Assembly: GCA_016342325.1 (NCBI GenBank)
Contig: JAEINR010000069.1
Location: 1-32,877, forward strand
DNA length: 32,877 nt
Direction of reading: 5' to 3'
From: Desulfobacterium sp.
Lineage (GTDB): Bacteria; Desulfobacterota; Desulfobacteria; Desulfobacterales; Desulfobacteraceae
The stretch's first letter is position 1. Every line of letters begins with the position of its first letter. The notes under the pieces are model-generated. The model worked only from the letters and a program-made list of their open reading frames with translations. It had not been told where the DNA came from and searched no databases. A program made the translations under genes and the position numbers. Of the stretch, positions 1 to 7,972 are shown one piece after another.

Positions 1-70
1 CTCGTTCGACTTGCATGTGTTAAGCACGCCGCCAGCGTTCATTCTGAGCCAGAATCAAACTCTCCAGTTA
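1..70 (-). rRNA. rrs: 16S ribosomal RNA, 5' end (partial)
   Basis: The reverse complement of this stretch contains the universal bacterial 16S start: AGAGTTTGATTCTGGCTCAG (complement of 44-63), followed by the conserved GAACGCTGGCGGCG and ACACATGCAAGTCGA segments. Counting back from AGAGTTTGAT (E. coli positions 8-17) puts the mature 5' end near position 70. Transcription is leftward and the gene leaves the window at position 1, so only about 70 of roughly 1,550 nt are present. Confidence 0.97.
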
Positions 71-106
71 AATTCTTGGAGACAGGTTTTAAATCTGCCT
101 CCCGGA

Positions 107-180
107 TATCTTTTACGTGCTTCAAAGCACCCAAAAGATACGCTTCATCTTTTTTGTCACTAACCAGTTTTCAAAGATCA
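107..180 (-). promoter_or_regulatory. rRNA leader: processing hairpin and boxA-like antitermination element
   Basis: Between the promoter and the mature 16S end lie two leader elements. At 107-140 the arms TATCTTTT and AAAAGATA flank an inner GTGCTT/AAGCAC pairing and form a strong stem-loop. At 164-180 the minus strand reads TGATCTTTGAAAACTGG, which resembles the boxA-type CTTTGAAAA element seen upstream of many 16S genes. The roles (processing, antitermination) follow from rRNA leaders in general and are inferred. Confidence 0.5.
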
Positions 181-232
181 AAATCAAAAAATCTCCGTGG
201 CAGAAAAGCTCCCGTCTCACGAAGACTCGAGG

Positions 233-261
233 AAACTACATAATTTTCTAACTTATGTCAA
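233..261 (-). promoter_or_regulatory. Candidate sigma70 promoter of the rRNA operon
   Basis: On the minus strand a perfect TTGACA (complement of 256-261) is followed after 17 bp by TAGTTT (complement of 233-238). The -10 match is weak, but the position about 160 nt upstream of the mature 16S end and the AT-rich tract behind the -35 (262-290, resembling an UP element) fit an rRNA promoter. Other promoters further upstream are possible. Confidence 0.5.
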
Positions 262-423
262 ACGTTTTTTTAACATAATCTTTATTTTTTAACTGAACCG
301 CTCTCAAACCACCCATTTTCACGGCTATAACCTGCTGATTTAAACGCAATTAGCCCCATAGGCAAGTCCATCCAGCCCAAGAAAACAAATATGAATCGAT
401 TGATCCCGGAGAGCATCCCAGGT

Positions 424-838
424 CTAATCCAGGTCGATCCGGAGAAGAAAACGATCCATGCGGTCCATCATCTCTATATAGAAGGGATTATAGGTGAGCC
501 TCTGGATATTGTCATATCGTATGCGGTTTTTGAACGTCCGCTCCCCCAGTACCAAAGCCTTGCCTTCAAGGCAGGCTTTCCGCTTTGCCGAACAGCGCCA
601 GTAGTGGATGCAGTTCCTGTAATCCCCATGCTTTCCATAGTGGGGATCATGGGGCGGCAGAGGAATGGCGGTGTGGGCAAGATCCACTATCAGCCTTCCG
701 TTCCCCGTATCAACACGACTAATGACCTGCTCGACCCTGGGATTGCCGACAAGTTCAGCCAGGGGCTTGCCGGCAACAGCCGGCAAAAAGGAGAAGGGAA
801 ACCGTTACGATCACCAGACAATGGATTCGTCGCTTCAT
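424..838 (-). pseudogene. Small secreted protein gene with a single frameshift
   Basis: An ATG at 836-838 with GGAG 7 nt upstream begins MKRRIHCLVIVTVSLLLFAG, a clear signal peptide, but this frame stops after 28 codons. The +1 frame then stays open to 424 and encodes about 115 residues with protein-like composition (for example HDPHYGKHGDYRNCIHYWRC and ERTFKNRIRYDNIQRLTYNP). The two frames join at a run of five T (785-789 region). With four T the product would begin MKRR...SLLLLPAVAGKP, a good signal peptidase I site; as written, LLLFAGC resembles a lipobox. The intact protein would be about 136 residues and exported. I do not recognise the family. It may be a true pseudogene, a phase-variable tract, or a base-call error. 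Confidence 0.6.
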
Positions 839-893
839 GGGCATCTCCAGGGGAAACTTAGGGACATCCTGCTTTCCACCGCGAAAAAAATGC

Positions 894-923
894 TTGCAAA
901 AAAACGCCTGTTACACCTATTGT
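894..923 (+). promoter_or_regulatory. Candidate promoter of the thioesterase gene
   Basis: TTGCAA at 894-899 and TATTGT at 918-923 are separated by 18 bp and point toward the thioesterase start at 997. Both boxes are imperfect. Confidence 0.3.
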
Positions 924-996
924 GAACATCGTTCTCTTCCTGTTAAATAACAGCGGTTTTCATCGTTCGTCAACAACGAAAGGAGATCCCTTCCCC

Positions 997-1410
997 ATGA
1001 AACGAGTCGGGTTTGAATTCTTTTATCCCCTTCGGGTTCGCTACGCGGAGATCGACGCCCAGGGCGTGGTCTTCAACGCCCACTACCTCACCTATTTTGA
1101 CACGGCCCTGACCGAATATCTCAGATTCATCGACTACGATTACATGGGTGCCGTCAAATCAAAGGGAATAGACTTCCATCTGGTAAAGTCAACCATTGAA
1201 TATCTATCCCCGATCCATTTTGACGACACCATTGAAATCAGCGTTCGCGCAAAACAGATCGGCAACACCAGCATCACCTGGGAGCTGGGTATTTTCCGGG
1301 AGAGAAGCGACCACTGTCTCACCCGGGGGGAGATAATATGGGTATGTGCGAAAACAGGAGAGAATCGCTCCTGTCCCCTGCCCCCTGATCTTGTGGAACG
1401 TCTCTCCTGA
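997..1410 (+). CDS. YbgC-type acyl-CoA thioesterase (hotdog fold)
   Basis: The 137-residue product belongs to the 4-hydroxybenzoyl-CoA thioesterase/YbgC branch of the hotdog superfamily, which hydrolyses short acyl-CoA or acyl thioesters in the cytoplasm. Residues about 8-30 carry the family signature (VRYAEIDAQGVVFNAHYLTYFD), including the catalytic Asp of the D-x-x-G-V-V motif; the rest fits the five-strand hotdog sheet. I chose ATG 997, with AGGAG at 981-985, over the in-frame ATG at 922, because the extra 25 residues do not look like the family and the length then matches the usual 130-140 residues. It stands alone, reading toward the GntR gene. The physiological substrate cannot be told from sequence. 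Confidence 0.88.
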   Translation: MKRVGFEFFYPLRVRYAEIDAQGVVFNAHYLTYFDTALTEYLRFIDYDYMGAVKSKGIDFHLVKSTIEYLSPIHFDDTIEISVRAKQIGNTSITWELGIFRERSDHCLTRGEIIWVCAKTGENRSCPLPPDLVERLS

Positions 1411-1462
1411 ATTTAAGGATCAACGCCAATCCGCCCCCCCCTCACCTTGCCCCTCCCGAACA

Positions 1463-1490
1463 GGGTTGAATCGACACTATGGGTTCAACC
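1463..1490. promoter_or_regulatory. Inverted repeat GGTTGAA...TTCAACC
   Basis: GGTTGAA (1464-1470) and TTCAACC (1484-1490) form a 7-bp inverted repeat with a 13-nt centre, in the gap before the GntR gene. The half-site is the same GGTTGAA found in the palindrome at 1548-1562, so this may be an auxiliary operator. There is no T-run, which argues against a terminator. Confidence 0.4.
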
Positions 1491-1523
1491 TTTATCCGAA
1501 CTCGACCTAAATTCAAACAAACG

Positions 1524-1552
1524 TTGAAAAACCGGCACCCCCATGATATTGG
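1524..1552 (+). promoter_or_regulatory. Candidate promoter of the gntR-tauE unit
   Basis: TTGAAA (1524-1529), a 17-bp spacer and TATTGG (1547-1552) lie about 50 nt before the preferred GntR start. The -10 box overlaps the palindrome at 1548-1562, the geometry expected for autorepression. Confidence 0.45.
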
Positions 1553-1562
1553 TTGAACCAAT
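1548..1562. promoter_or_regulatory. FadR-type operator palindrome
   Basis: ATTGGTTGAACCAAT is a perfect 7-bp palindrome with a single central base. It contains TGGTTGAACCA, which matches the TNGTNNNACNA consensus known for FadR-subfamily GntR regulators. It lies across the predicted -10 box and start point of the adjacent GntR-family gene, so it is very probably that protein's own binding site. Confidence 0.65.
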
Positions 1563-1602
1563 TTTAAGCATTATGACGATGTCACCAATAGGAAGACCCA
1601 AG

Positions 1603-2271
1603 ATGAAACCCTATCGTTATGAAACCATCGTGCAGCAGATCCAGGAGCTGATCAGCCAGGGAGAGCTTTCGGTGGGAGACAAGCTGCCGCCGGAACGCAC
1701 CCTTGCCAAGCGATTCAAGGTGTCCCGCAACTCGGTGAGGCAGGCGGTCCAGGCCCTGGCGGAAAAGAACCTGGTTGAGAGCCGCCAGGGGGATGGCACC
1801 TATATCCGCAGCAAAGACAACACCCTTTTTATGGACGCCCTGGCCCGGGCCATTGCCGCCGAGAAAACCCGAATCAGGGAGATCCTGGAATTCCGGCAAT
1901 GTCTGGAGCCCCAGATCGCCCGCCTTGCCGCATCCGCCATCTCCCCTCCCCAGCTGGACCGCCTGAAGATAATCGTGTGCGACCAGCAGAGAAAGCTTCT
2001 CGCACACCAGGAGGACCATCTTCTGGACCAGGAGTTTCACAACCTGCTTGCTATGGCCTCGGGAAACAAGGTGATGCAGGAGGTATTCACAACCCTCACC
2101 AACCTGCTGGACGAGAGCCGGTCCGAATTTCTCCAGAGCAACACCCGGAGAAGGGTCTCCATCACAGGCCATCTCAAGATCATCGAAGCCTTAGAGAAGC
2201 GGGATCCTTCCATGAGCCGACAGGCCATGGAAGCGCACCTCATAGACATTGAACAAACCGTTTTTAGTTAA
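1603..2271 (+). CDS. GntR family (FadR/FCD subfamily) transcriptional regulator
   Basis: The N-terminal 70 residues are a GntR winged helix (QIQELISQGELSVGDKLPPE, then the recognition segment LAKRFKVSRNSVRQAVQAL). Residues about 85-215 form an all-helical FCD effector domain; the usual metal/ligand residues are present in the D-x-E-F-H segment, the ASGN turn and the final GHLKIIEAL...AMEAHL helix. I prefer ATG 1603 (AGGAAG at 1590-1595, 7-nt spacer; 222 residues). The upstream in-frame ATG at 1543 would place the operator inside the coding sequence. The exporter gene follows 12 nt downstream, so the regulator most likely senses a small organic acid and controls itself and that exporter. Confidence 0.9.
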   Translation: MKPYRYETIVQQIQELISQGELSVGDKLPPERTLAKRFKVSRNSVRQAVQALAEKNLVESRQGDGTYIRSKDNTLFMDALARAIAAEKTRIREILEFRQCLEPQIARLAASAISPPQLDRLKIIVCDQQRKLLAHQEDHLLDQEFHNLLAMASGNKVMQEVFTTLTNLLDESRSEFLQSNTRRRVSITGHLKIIEALEKRDPSMSRQAMEAHLIDIEQTVFS

Positions 2272-2283
2272 AGGAGTCTTTTA

Positions 2284-3081
2284 ATGCTGACCGTAATTAT
2301 CGTCTACCTTATTCTGGGACTTTTTGCCGGAATTCTCTCGGGACTTCTCGGAATCGGCGGTGGACTTGTGATCGTCCCCATGCTGGTCGCAAGCCTGACC
2401 TGGCAGAAGATACCCAATGAGTTCATCATGCACCTGGCCCTTGGGACATCCATGGCCACGATCATCTTCACCTCGGTTTCAAGCTTCATGGCCCACCACA
2501 AGCGGGGAGCCGTCCACTGGAACATTGTCAAGCGGGTGATCCCGGGAATCCTGATCGGCACTTTTCTTGGGTCCTGCGTGGCAGCCCGGCTATCAGGCCC
2601 CTTCCTGAAGGGGTTCTTTGTGGTGTTTCTCTATTATGTGGCATCCCAGATGCTCACCAACAAAAAGCCCAAAGCGTCCAGGGAAGTTCCGGGAAACGTG
2701 GGCATGTTCGGAGTCGGCAACATCATCGGCGGGGTGTCGAGCCTGGTGGGCATCGGCGGAGGATCCCTGTCCGTGCCCTTTATGATGTGGTGCAACGTCC
2801 CGGTCCATGAGGCCATCGGCACCTCGGCCGCCATCGGCTTCCCCATCGCCATTGCCGGCACCTTCGGGTACATCTACAACGGCTTCCATGCCGCCGGTCT
2901 TCCGGCCTACTCCCTGGGTTATGCCTACCTTCCGGCCCTGGCAGGCATTGTCTCGGCAAGCGTACTCACGGCTCCCCTGGGAGTCCGCCTGGCCCACAGC
3001 CTGCCGGTGCCAAAGCTCAAGCGGGTGTTTGCCGTGCTGCTTCTGGTGGTGGCAACCCGGATGCTGATCAGCCTGATATGA
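2284..3081 (+). CDS. TauE/SafE family sulfite/organic-anion exporter
   Basis: This 265-residue, highly hydrophobic protein has about eight membrane segments in two homologous halves. Each half carries the TauE/SafE (former DUF81) glycine motif: GLLGIGGGLVIVPML near residue 20 and LVGIGGGSLSVPFM near residue 155. Family members export sulfite, sulfoacetate or other small anions across the inner membrane. The start is ATG 2284 with AAGGAG 7 nt upstream. It is co-transcribed with the GntR regulator, suggesting induction by an organic acid or C2-sulfonate, but the real substrate is unknown. Its end lies 12 bp from the convergent marC gene. Confidence 0.88.
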   Translation: MLTVIIVYLILGLFAGILSGLLGIGGGLVIVPMLVASLTWQKIPNEFIMHLALGTSMATIIFTSVSSFMAHHKRGAVHWNIVKRVIPGILIGTFLGSCVAARLSGPFLKGFFVVFLYYVASQMLTNKKPKASREVPGNVGMFGVGNIIGGVSSLVGIGGGSLSVPFMMWCNVPVHEAIGTSAAIGFPIAIAGTFGYIYNGFHAAGLPAYSLGYAYLPALAGIVSASVLTAPLGVRLAHSLPVPKLKRVFAVLLLVVATRMLISLI

Positions 3082-3093
3082 CGGTGCCAACGC

Positions 3094-3696
3094 TTACCCG
3101 AGATGCAGAAAATTCTGGATGCCGGTAAAGATGATCTGGGCCGCAATGGCCGAGACAAAGAGCCCGGTGACCTTGGGCAGGATCAACAGCCCCTGCTCGC
3201 CGATCAGGCGCTTCACACCGGATGAAAGATAGAGAATGCCCCCCACGGTCAGCACCGCACAAAAGAGGGCTGCTCCGATGATGAGCTTTTCCGTGTAAGA
3301 GCCGGCTTCGGCGCCGATAACAAGCAAGATCCCGATCACACCCGGCCCCACAGTAATGGGCATGGCCAGGGGAACAACCGCGATATCCCGGTTGTCCCCC
3401 TGGCTTTCCGTATCGCCGTTGTCGGCAATCATGGCAAGGGCCGAGAGGAATAAAATGGTGCCGGCACCGATCCTGAAGGCGTCCAGGGTGATCCCGAACA
3501 GCTCGAAAATATACTTTCCAAACAGATAAATCACGAACGAACTGATCATCACGGCAACGGTGACCTTGACGGCGATTTTCTTTTTCTTATCATCCCGAAC
3601 ACCCCGGGTCAGGGAGAGAAATGCCGAAAGCACAAAGAACGGGGTGAGAATAAAAAACAGCTTTAAATAGAAATTGATAAATGTCTGTAAGGCCAC
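3094..3696 (-). CDS. MarC family (UPF0056) integral membrane protein
   Basis: The protein has six predicted membrane helices and the MarC family core: LFFILTPFFVLSAFLSLT near the N-terminus, FRIGAGTILFLSALAMI centrally, then VVPLAMPITVGPGVIGILLV. The function of MarC proteins is not established; an early link to multiple antibiotic resistance was not upheld. I chose GTG 3694-3696 (200 residues, the usual family length). The longer ATG at 3789 adds a hydrophilic 31-residue tail unlike the family and would run through a hairpin and a TATAAT box. The SD for GTG (GGAA) is modest, so the start is the least certain part. Confidence 0.85.
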   Translation of the reverse strand: MALQTFINFYLKLFFILTPFFVLSAFLSLTRGVRDDKKKKIAVKVTVAVMISSFVIYLFGKYIFELFGITLDAFRIGAGTILFLSALAMIADNGDTESQGDNRDIAVVPLAMPITVGPGVIGILLVIGAEAGSYTEKLIIGAALFCAVLTVGGILYLSSGVKRLIGEQGLLILPKVTGLFVSAIAAQIIFTGIQNFLHLG

Positions 3697-3711
3697 GATG
3701 ATGTTCCGTTG

Positions 3712-3755
3712 ATTATAGGGTTGTTGGATATTCCGGCACATATACCCAACAACCC
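3712..3755 (-). promoter_or_regulatory. marC upstream region: TATAAT box behind a 10-bp inverted repeat
   Basis: On the minus strand a perfect TATAAT (complement of 3712-3717) lies just before the GTG start of marC. Directly behind it, GGGTTGTTGG (3718-3727) and CCAACAACCC (3746-3755) form a perfect 10-bp inverted repeat with an 18-nt centre, covering the -35 region, where no good -35 hexamer is seen. This looks like an operator for an activator or repressor. Confidence 0.45.
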
Positions 3756-3870
3756 CATAACGGTCAAGGAAATTTTCATCCGAGCCCAATGATTTTAATA
3801 ATTAGTCCCGCCACAGCCTTCCACCCCCGATCCAGAGAAACTCAGTCATCCCCCTAAAAACAAAAATAAA

Positions 3871-3899
3871 TTGACACACTCTTTCGCGACAGGTAAAAG
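3871..3899 (+). promoter_or_regulatory. Candidate promoter of the chemoreceptor gene
   Basis: A perfect TTGACA (3871-3876), a 17-bp spacer and TAAAAG (3894-3899) precede the receptor gene by about 130 nt. The remaining 3790-4027 gap is AT-rich and shows no other gene or structure. Confidence 0.45.
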
Positions 3900-4027
3900 G
3901 AATAGACACCAATCAAAAAAAACAAAACTTTATTTTTCAGTTCTTTTTTAATATTGAAATGCACGACTCCAGGCAAAGCTTACGTAAAATACGTTGCCAT
4001 ACCATTTTATAAAAGGGAGGGCTTTCA

Positions 4028-6055
4028 TTGATCAAGAATTTAACCATCAAGACTAAATTGTGGACCTTAACCATTTTTTTGATTCTGTCCATGCTCATTG
4101 CAGGCATCGTCTCGACCGTTCTCATCAACGGCATACTGTACAACGGCCATCGCTTTGCCACGGGAGCTGGATACAGCACCACGATACTGCACAAGGAGAT
4201 CGATCATCTTAAATGGGCGCTTCAAATAGAAAAACTATTTGTTGAAAATAATAAAACCCTTGAAGCTCAAACGGATCACACCAAATGTGACCTGGGTAAA
4301 TTTCTCAAAAGCGATGATGCAAAAAAAATATCACAGGTGGATCCTGCGATGGCGGATATTCTTAAAAAAATCGAAGATCCCCATAGAAGACTCCATGACT
4401 CCGCTGGGAAAATCAAAGATTTATGGCGCCAAAACCATCATGGATTAAGCCTTGTGCTGTCCCACAGACTCGCAGATCATTTAAAATGGGTGCAAGACAT
4501 CTCTGCGGCAATAATTAATTCATCTGAAATCAATGTAGAAACAGATCATACAAAATGTAAATTTTCCCAATGGTTAAGTTCCGGAGATGTCAGAACAATC
4601 CTGCAGGAATGGCCTGAATTTGCAGCTGTGATAAAAAAAACAAAGTCGCCCCACGAAAAGTTACATGCATCAGCAAGCCTTATCGCCAATGCGCAAACCA
4701 TGGATGAAAGGAATAAAATATTCACAGAACAAACGGTTCCTGCCTACGAAAGCCTGGATACATTATTTCAGCAGCTTGAAACCCTGGAATTTGAAATCGA
4801 AGAAGCCCAGCACAAAGCTGAACAGGTGTTTTACACAGAAACCATACCCGCATTGAAAACCACAGCCTCCCTGCTCGAACAGTTAAGAAATGAAATTGAG
4901 ACATGTAAGCAAACACTGGGAAAAAACATGGACACCAAGGGTAAGGCAGCTAAAGTATTCCTCGGGATCATCATTACAGTAGCTACAGCCATAGGATTCT
5001 TATTCAGTTTCCTGATCATCCGATCGATAACAAGACCGATTGCCCAGGCCGTTGACCTTGCAGACAGCATGGCTAAAGGAGATTTCACTAAAAATCTCGA
5101 CCTGCAACAAAAAGATGAGGTTGGCCTGCTTGCCGCCTCCTTAAACAATATGTCAACAACGTTAAAAAAAATGATAGGTGATATCGCAACCGGGGTTCAA
5201 ACCCTGACATCTTCATCCACAGAGCTTTCAGCGATCTCAGACCAGATCACCTCGAACTCGGAACAAACCGCGAAAAAGTCCAATACGGTTGCAGCAGCTG
5301 CCGAGGAGATGAGCACCAACATGAACAGTGTGGCAGCGGCAACCGAACAAACCACCACCAATATTCAAATGATCGTTGCGGCATCGGAAGAGATGACAGC
5401 AACCATCCAGGAGATTTCAAATCACACGGCCAAGGGAAACACGACCACCCAACAGGCGGTTGCCCAGGCCCATCATGCCTCGGCCAAGATGGACGACCTT
5501 GGCAAGGCTTCTGAAGAGATCAGCAAGGTAACGGAAACCATTACGGATATTTCCGAACAAATAAACCTTCTGGCGTTGAATGCTACCATAGAGGCGGCCA
5601 GGGCCGGAGAAGCCGGTAGGGGATTTGCGGTGGTGGCGGAAGAGATAAAAGCCCTTGCCCTGCAAACGGCCCAGGCAACAAGTGCGATCAATTCAAAGAT
5701 TTCAGGCGTCCAGGGTACAACCGCGGAATCGGTGACTGCGATCCAATCCATTGTGACCGTTATAAATGAAATCAACGAGATCGTCACCACGGTTGCTTCT
5801 GCCATTGAGGAACAATCGGCAACCACCCAGGAAATCTCAAACAATGTCAGCCAGGCTGCTGCCGGGGTCCAGGAGGTCAACGAGAACGTGAATGAGACCT
5901 CCGCCGTTGCCGGACAAGTCACCCAGGATGTTACCGAAGTGAGCCAAGCAGCCGAGGAGATAAATTCAGGTAGTCACCAGGTCAAGGAAAGCGCCTTGGA
6001 ACTCTCAAAACTTGCCGAAGAGCTGGATCAGATGGTCAAGAAATTCAAGATTTAA
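4028..6055 (+). CDS. Methyl-accepting chemotaxis protein with two tandem CZB domains in the sensor region
   Basis: This 675-residue receptor has TM1 at about 10-35, a sensor region at 36-307, TM2 at about 308-331, HAMP at 333-385 and a signalling coiled coil with the conserved tip at about 509-542 ([20 protein letters not shown], then [14 protein letters not shown]). The sensor region contains two copies of a chemoreceptor zinc-binding (CZB) module. Copy 1 has His60 (HLKW), Cys87 (DHTKC) and His119/His123 (PHRRLH). Copy 2 has His151 (HLKW), Cys177 (DHTKC) and His209/His213 (PHEKLH). This is the 3-His/1-Cys zinc pattern. The start is TTG 4028 with a strong GGGAGG 8 nt upstream. No che genes are nearby. 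Zn2+, hypochlorite or redox sensing is plausible but unproven. Confidence 0.93.
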   Translation: MIKNLTIKTKLWTLTIFLILSMLIAGIVSTVLINGILYNGHRFATGAGYSTTILHKEIDHLKWALQIEKLFVENNKTLEAQTDHTKCDLGKFLKSDDAKKISQVDPAMADILKKIEDPHRRLHDSAGKIKDLWRQNHHGLSLVLSHRLADHLKWVQDISAAIINSSEINVETDHTKCKFSQWLSSGDVRTILQEWPEFAAVIKKTKSPHEKLHASASLIANAQTMDERNKIFTEQTVPAYESLDTLFQQLETLEFEIEEAQHKAEQVFYTETIPALKTTASLLEQLRNEIETCKQTLGKNMDTKGKAAKVFLGIIITVATAIGFLFSFLIIRSITRPIAQAVDLADSMAKGDFTKNLDLQQKDEVGLLAASLNNMSTTLKKMIGDIATGVQTLTSSSTELSAISDQITSNSEQTAKKSNTVAAAAEEMSTNMNSVAAATEQTTTNIQMIVAASEEMTATIQEISNHTAKGNTTTQQAVAQAHHASAKMDDLGKASEEISKVTETITDISEQINLLALNATIEAARAGEAGRGFAVVAEEIKALALQTAQATSAINSKISGVQGTTAESVTAIQSIVTVINEINEIVTTVASAIEEQSATTQEISNNVSQAAAGVQEVNENVNETSAVAGQVTQDVTEVSQAAEEINSGSHQVKESALELSKLAEELDQMVKKFKI

Positions 6056-6060
6056 AAACA

Positions 6061-6102
6061 AATGCATGCCACAGCCCATGACCAAGGGCTGTGGCATGCA
6101 TT
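6061..6102. terminator. Perfect 17-bp hairpin between convergent genes
   Basis: AATGCATGCCACAGCCC (6061-6077) and GGGCTGTGGCATGCATT (6086-6102) pair perfectly around an 8-nt loop. On the minus strand the stem is followed by a T-rich tract (TTTGTTTTTAAAT), a good intrinsic terminator for the TRAP operon. On the plus strand the trailing sequence is less T-rich, so termination of the receptor gene may be weaker. Confidence 0.85.
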
Positions 6103-6121
6103 GTAATTTCCGCCACGCCGA

Positions 6122-7423
6122 TCAGATCAGGTTCGGCAGGAATGTGGCAATGGAGGGAAATGCGATCATGATGGCCGTTCCCACAAACAGGGCAATGAGA
6201 AAGGGAATCACGCCGATGAAGATCTCCTCCAACGGCACCTCCGGGTCAAGCCCCTTGACGATATAGACATTCACCCCCACGGGCGGAGTGATGATGCCCA
6301 TCTGGGTAATCAGCACGATGATAACCCCAAACCAGATCAGGTCGTAGCCAAGACTTTCCACGATGGGGTAAAAGATCGGAATGGTCAGGGTGATCAGGGC
6401 CAGGGCATCGATGAAACAGCCGCCGATCAGATAGATGAAGCAGATAAAGGTGATGATGGCCCATCCGGGCCAGTCCAGGGTCGCCACCAGGTTGGCTCCC
6501 TCCATGGGAATCCGTGTCAGGGCGAGGAAATGACCGAAAATGGTTGCGCCGGCCACAAGCATGATCACCATGGCTGAGGTCTTGAGGGTATCGTAGATGG
6601 CGTTCTTAAAATTCGGCCAGGAGAGCTTTTTCTGGGCAACGGCAATGACGAGCAGGGAAAACGACCCCACCGCGCCTGCCTTGGTGGGGGTAAAAAACCC
6701 AAAGAACATCCCCCCCATGACCACGAAAAACACCACCCCGGTCTCCCAGATTTCCAGCAGAGCAAAGAGCCGTTCCTTAAGGGTGAAGTATTCCCCCCTG
6801 GCCCCCTGCTCTGGATACAGGGAACAGTAAACCACAATGGCCACGATAAAAAGCCCGGCAATGAGAAAGGCGGGAAGAATGCCCGCGATAAAAAGCTTGC
6901 CAATGGAAATCTGGGTCAAAATGCCGTAGATAATGAGGATGACACTGGGGGGCATGAGCACGCCGATGCCACCGCCCGCCGCCACACAGCCCGTTGCAAG
7001 CCGCTGGCCATAGTTGTACCGCTTCATCTCAGGCAGCCCGATGGTGCCCATGGTGGCGGCCGTTGCCGTGGTGGAGCCGCAGATCGCCCCAAAGGCGGTG
7101 CAGGCGGCCACGGTGGCCATGGCAAGCCCTCCCCGGACCCGGCCCATGCACCGGTAGGCCACATCGTAAAGCTTTGCACTGACCCCTGAATAATAGGCAA
7201 TGAACCCCATGAAAACAAAGAGGGGAACCAGGGCAAGACTGTAGGAGGAGAACACGTCATACATGTCCCTGGAAAGCAGGGAAACCGCAGCGGTGAAATT
7301 TGTCAGATACCAGTACCCGGCAAATCCCACGATACCCATGGCATAGGCCACGGCAAGCCGGGTAAAAAAGAGCAACAGCAGCACAGCAATGCCGATCAGT
7401 CCGACCATTACATACTCATTCAT
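6122..7423 (-). CDS. dctM: TRAP transporter large permease (DctM)
   Basis: The 433-residue product is the large membrane subunit of a tripartite ATP-independent periplasmic transporter, with about 12 membrane segments and typical DctM sequences: a GSTTATAATMGTIGLPEMKRY segment (broken here as GSTTATAATMG and PEMKRY), GGGIGVLMPPSVILIIYG, and ITPPVGVNVYIVKG near the C-terminus. It uses a sodium gradient to import an organic acid delivered by DctP. The start is ATG 7421-7423 with GGAGGT 7 nt upstream; the longer open frame upstream is dctQ sequence in another frame. It overlaps dctQ by 8 bp, implying translational coupling, and ends just before the 17-bp terminator. Confidence 0.94.
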   Translation of the reverse strand: MNEYVMVGLIGIAVLLLLFFTRLAVAYAMGIVGFAGYWYLTNFTAAVSLLSRDMYDVFSSYSLALVPLFVFMGFIAYYSGVSAKLYDVAYRCMGRVRGGLAMATVAACTAFGAICGSTTATAATMGTIGLPEMKRYNYGQRLATGCVAAGGGIGVLMPPSVILIIYGILTQISIGKLFIAGILPAFLIAGLFIVAIVVYCSLYPEQGARGEYFTLKERLFALLEIWETGVVFFVVMGGMFFGFFTPTKAGAVGSFSLLVIAVAQKKLSWPNFKNAIYDTLKTSAMVIMLVAGATIFGHFLALTRIPMEGANLVATLDWPGWAIITFICFIYLIGGCFIDALALITLTIPIFYPIVESLGYDLIWFGVIIVLITQMGIITPPVGVNVYIVKGLDPEVPLEEIFIGVIPFLIALFVGTAIMIAFPSIATFLPNLI

Positions 7424-7883
7424 GGCGGCCACCTCCGACAATACCGGCCAGCTGGGCCGCCAACACAAGGGTGAGGACGCCACAGCCAAAGGCCACGGCA
7501 TAGATCACATAAAAGGTGGGAATCTCCAGGATGGCCGACACCTGGCCGATCCGCTTGAGGTCTTCCCCGTAGTTGCAGCACTCCCAGGTCATGAGCCCGA
7601 AAAAGCCGATCAGCAGAACCGACAGGATTGCGTTGTTGATCCTCTTAACTTTTGGAGGAAACTTCATGTAGAGAATATCCACGCCGATGTGGGCTTTGTC
7701 CCCATGGGCGGCGGGAAGCACAAAGGCAATGAGAAGGGCCGCCATGAGTGAAACGATCTCTTCGGATCCCAGCACCGGTAATCCAAAAAGATTGCCCACC
7801 ACATCGGTGCATGTGACAAGCATCATGGCAACCAGCATGATGCCGGACAACATTCTCATAAACCCAGATAACCTGTTAATCAT
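7416..7883 (-). CDS. dctQ: TRAP transporter small permease (DctQ)
   Basis: This 155-residue protein has four membrane segments, the normal layout for DctQ. It shows the family pattern GSEEIVSLMAALLIAFVLPA in the second segment, followed by the HIGVDILY loop. It pairs with DctM in the inner membrane. The start is ATG 7881-7883 with AAGGA 7-8 nt upstream. It lies between dctP and dctM, overlapping dctM by 8 bp. Confidence 0.92.
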   Translation of the reverse strand: MINRLSGFMRMLSGIMLVAMMLVTCTDVVGNLFGLPVLGSEEIVSLMAALLIAFVLPAAHGDKAHIGVDILYMKFPPKVKRINNAILSVLLIGFFGLMTWECCNYGEDLKRIGQVSAILEIPTFYVIYAVAFGCGVLTLVLAAQLAGIVGGGRHE

Positions 7884-7914
7884 CAATTTTTCCTTATAAT
7901 ACAGTCGGACAATC

Positions 7915-7952
7915 CCCAAACCCGCAACATTAAACCCTGTTGTCGGGTTGGG
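7915..7952 (-). promoter_or_regulatory. Intercistronic hairpin between dctP and dctQ
   Basis: Arms CCC-AAA-CCCG-CAACA (7915-7929) and TGTTG-T-CGGG-TT-GGG (7938-7952) pair with one bulged base on each side around an 8-nt loop. No T-run follows on the minus strand, so it is better explained as an mRNA-stabilising or partial-attenuation stem that lets dctP be made in excess over the permeases. Confidence 0.5.
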
Positions 7953-7972
7953 AACCGATTTTTAGTGAACGT

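Noticed and set aside
391-861. 156-codon plus-strand frame over the frameshifted secreted protein
   Set aside because: The minus strand has the SD, signal peptide and more protein-like sequence; the plus product looks like an antisense shadow.
3868-3898. Sigma28 (flagellar) promoter for the chemoreceptor
   Set aside because: TAAATTGA with an 11-bp spacer is suggestive, but the -10 half (GCGACAGG) hardly matches GCCGATAA; the sigma70 reading is better.
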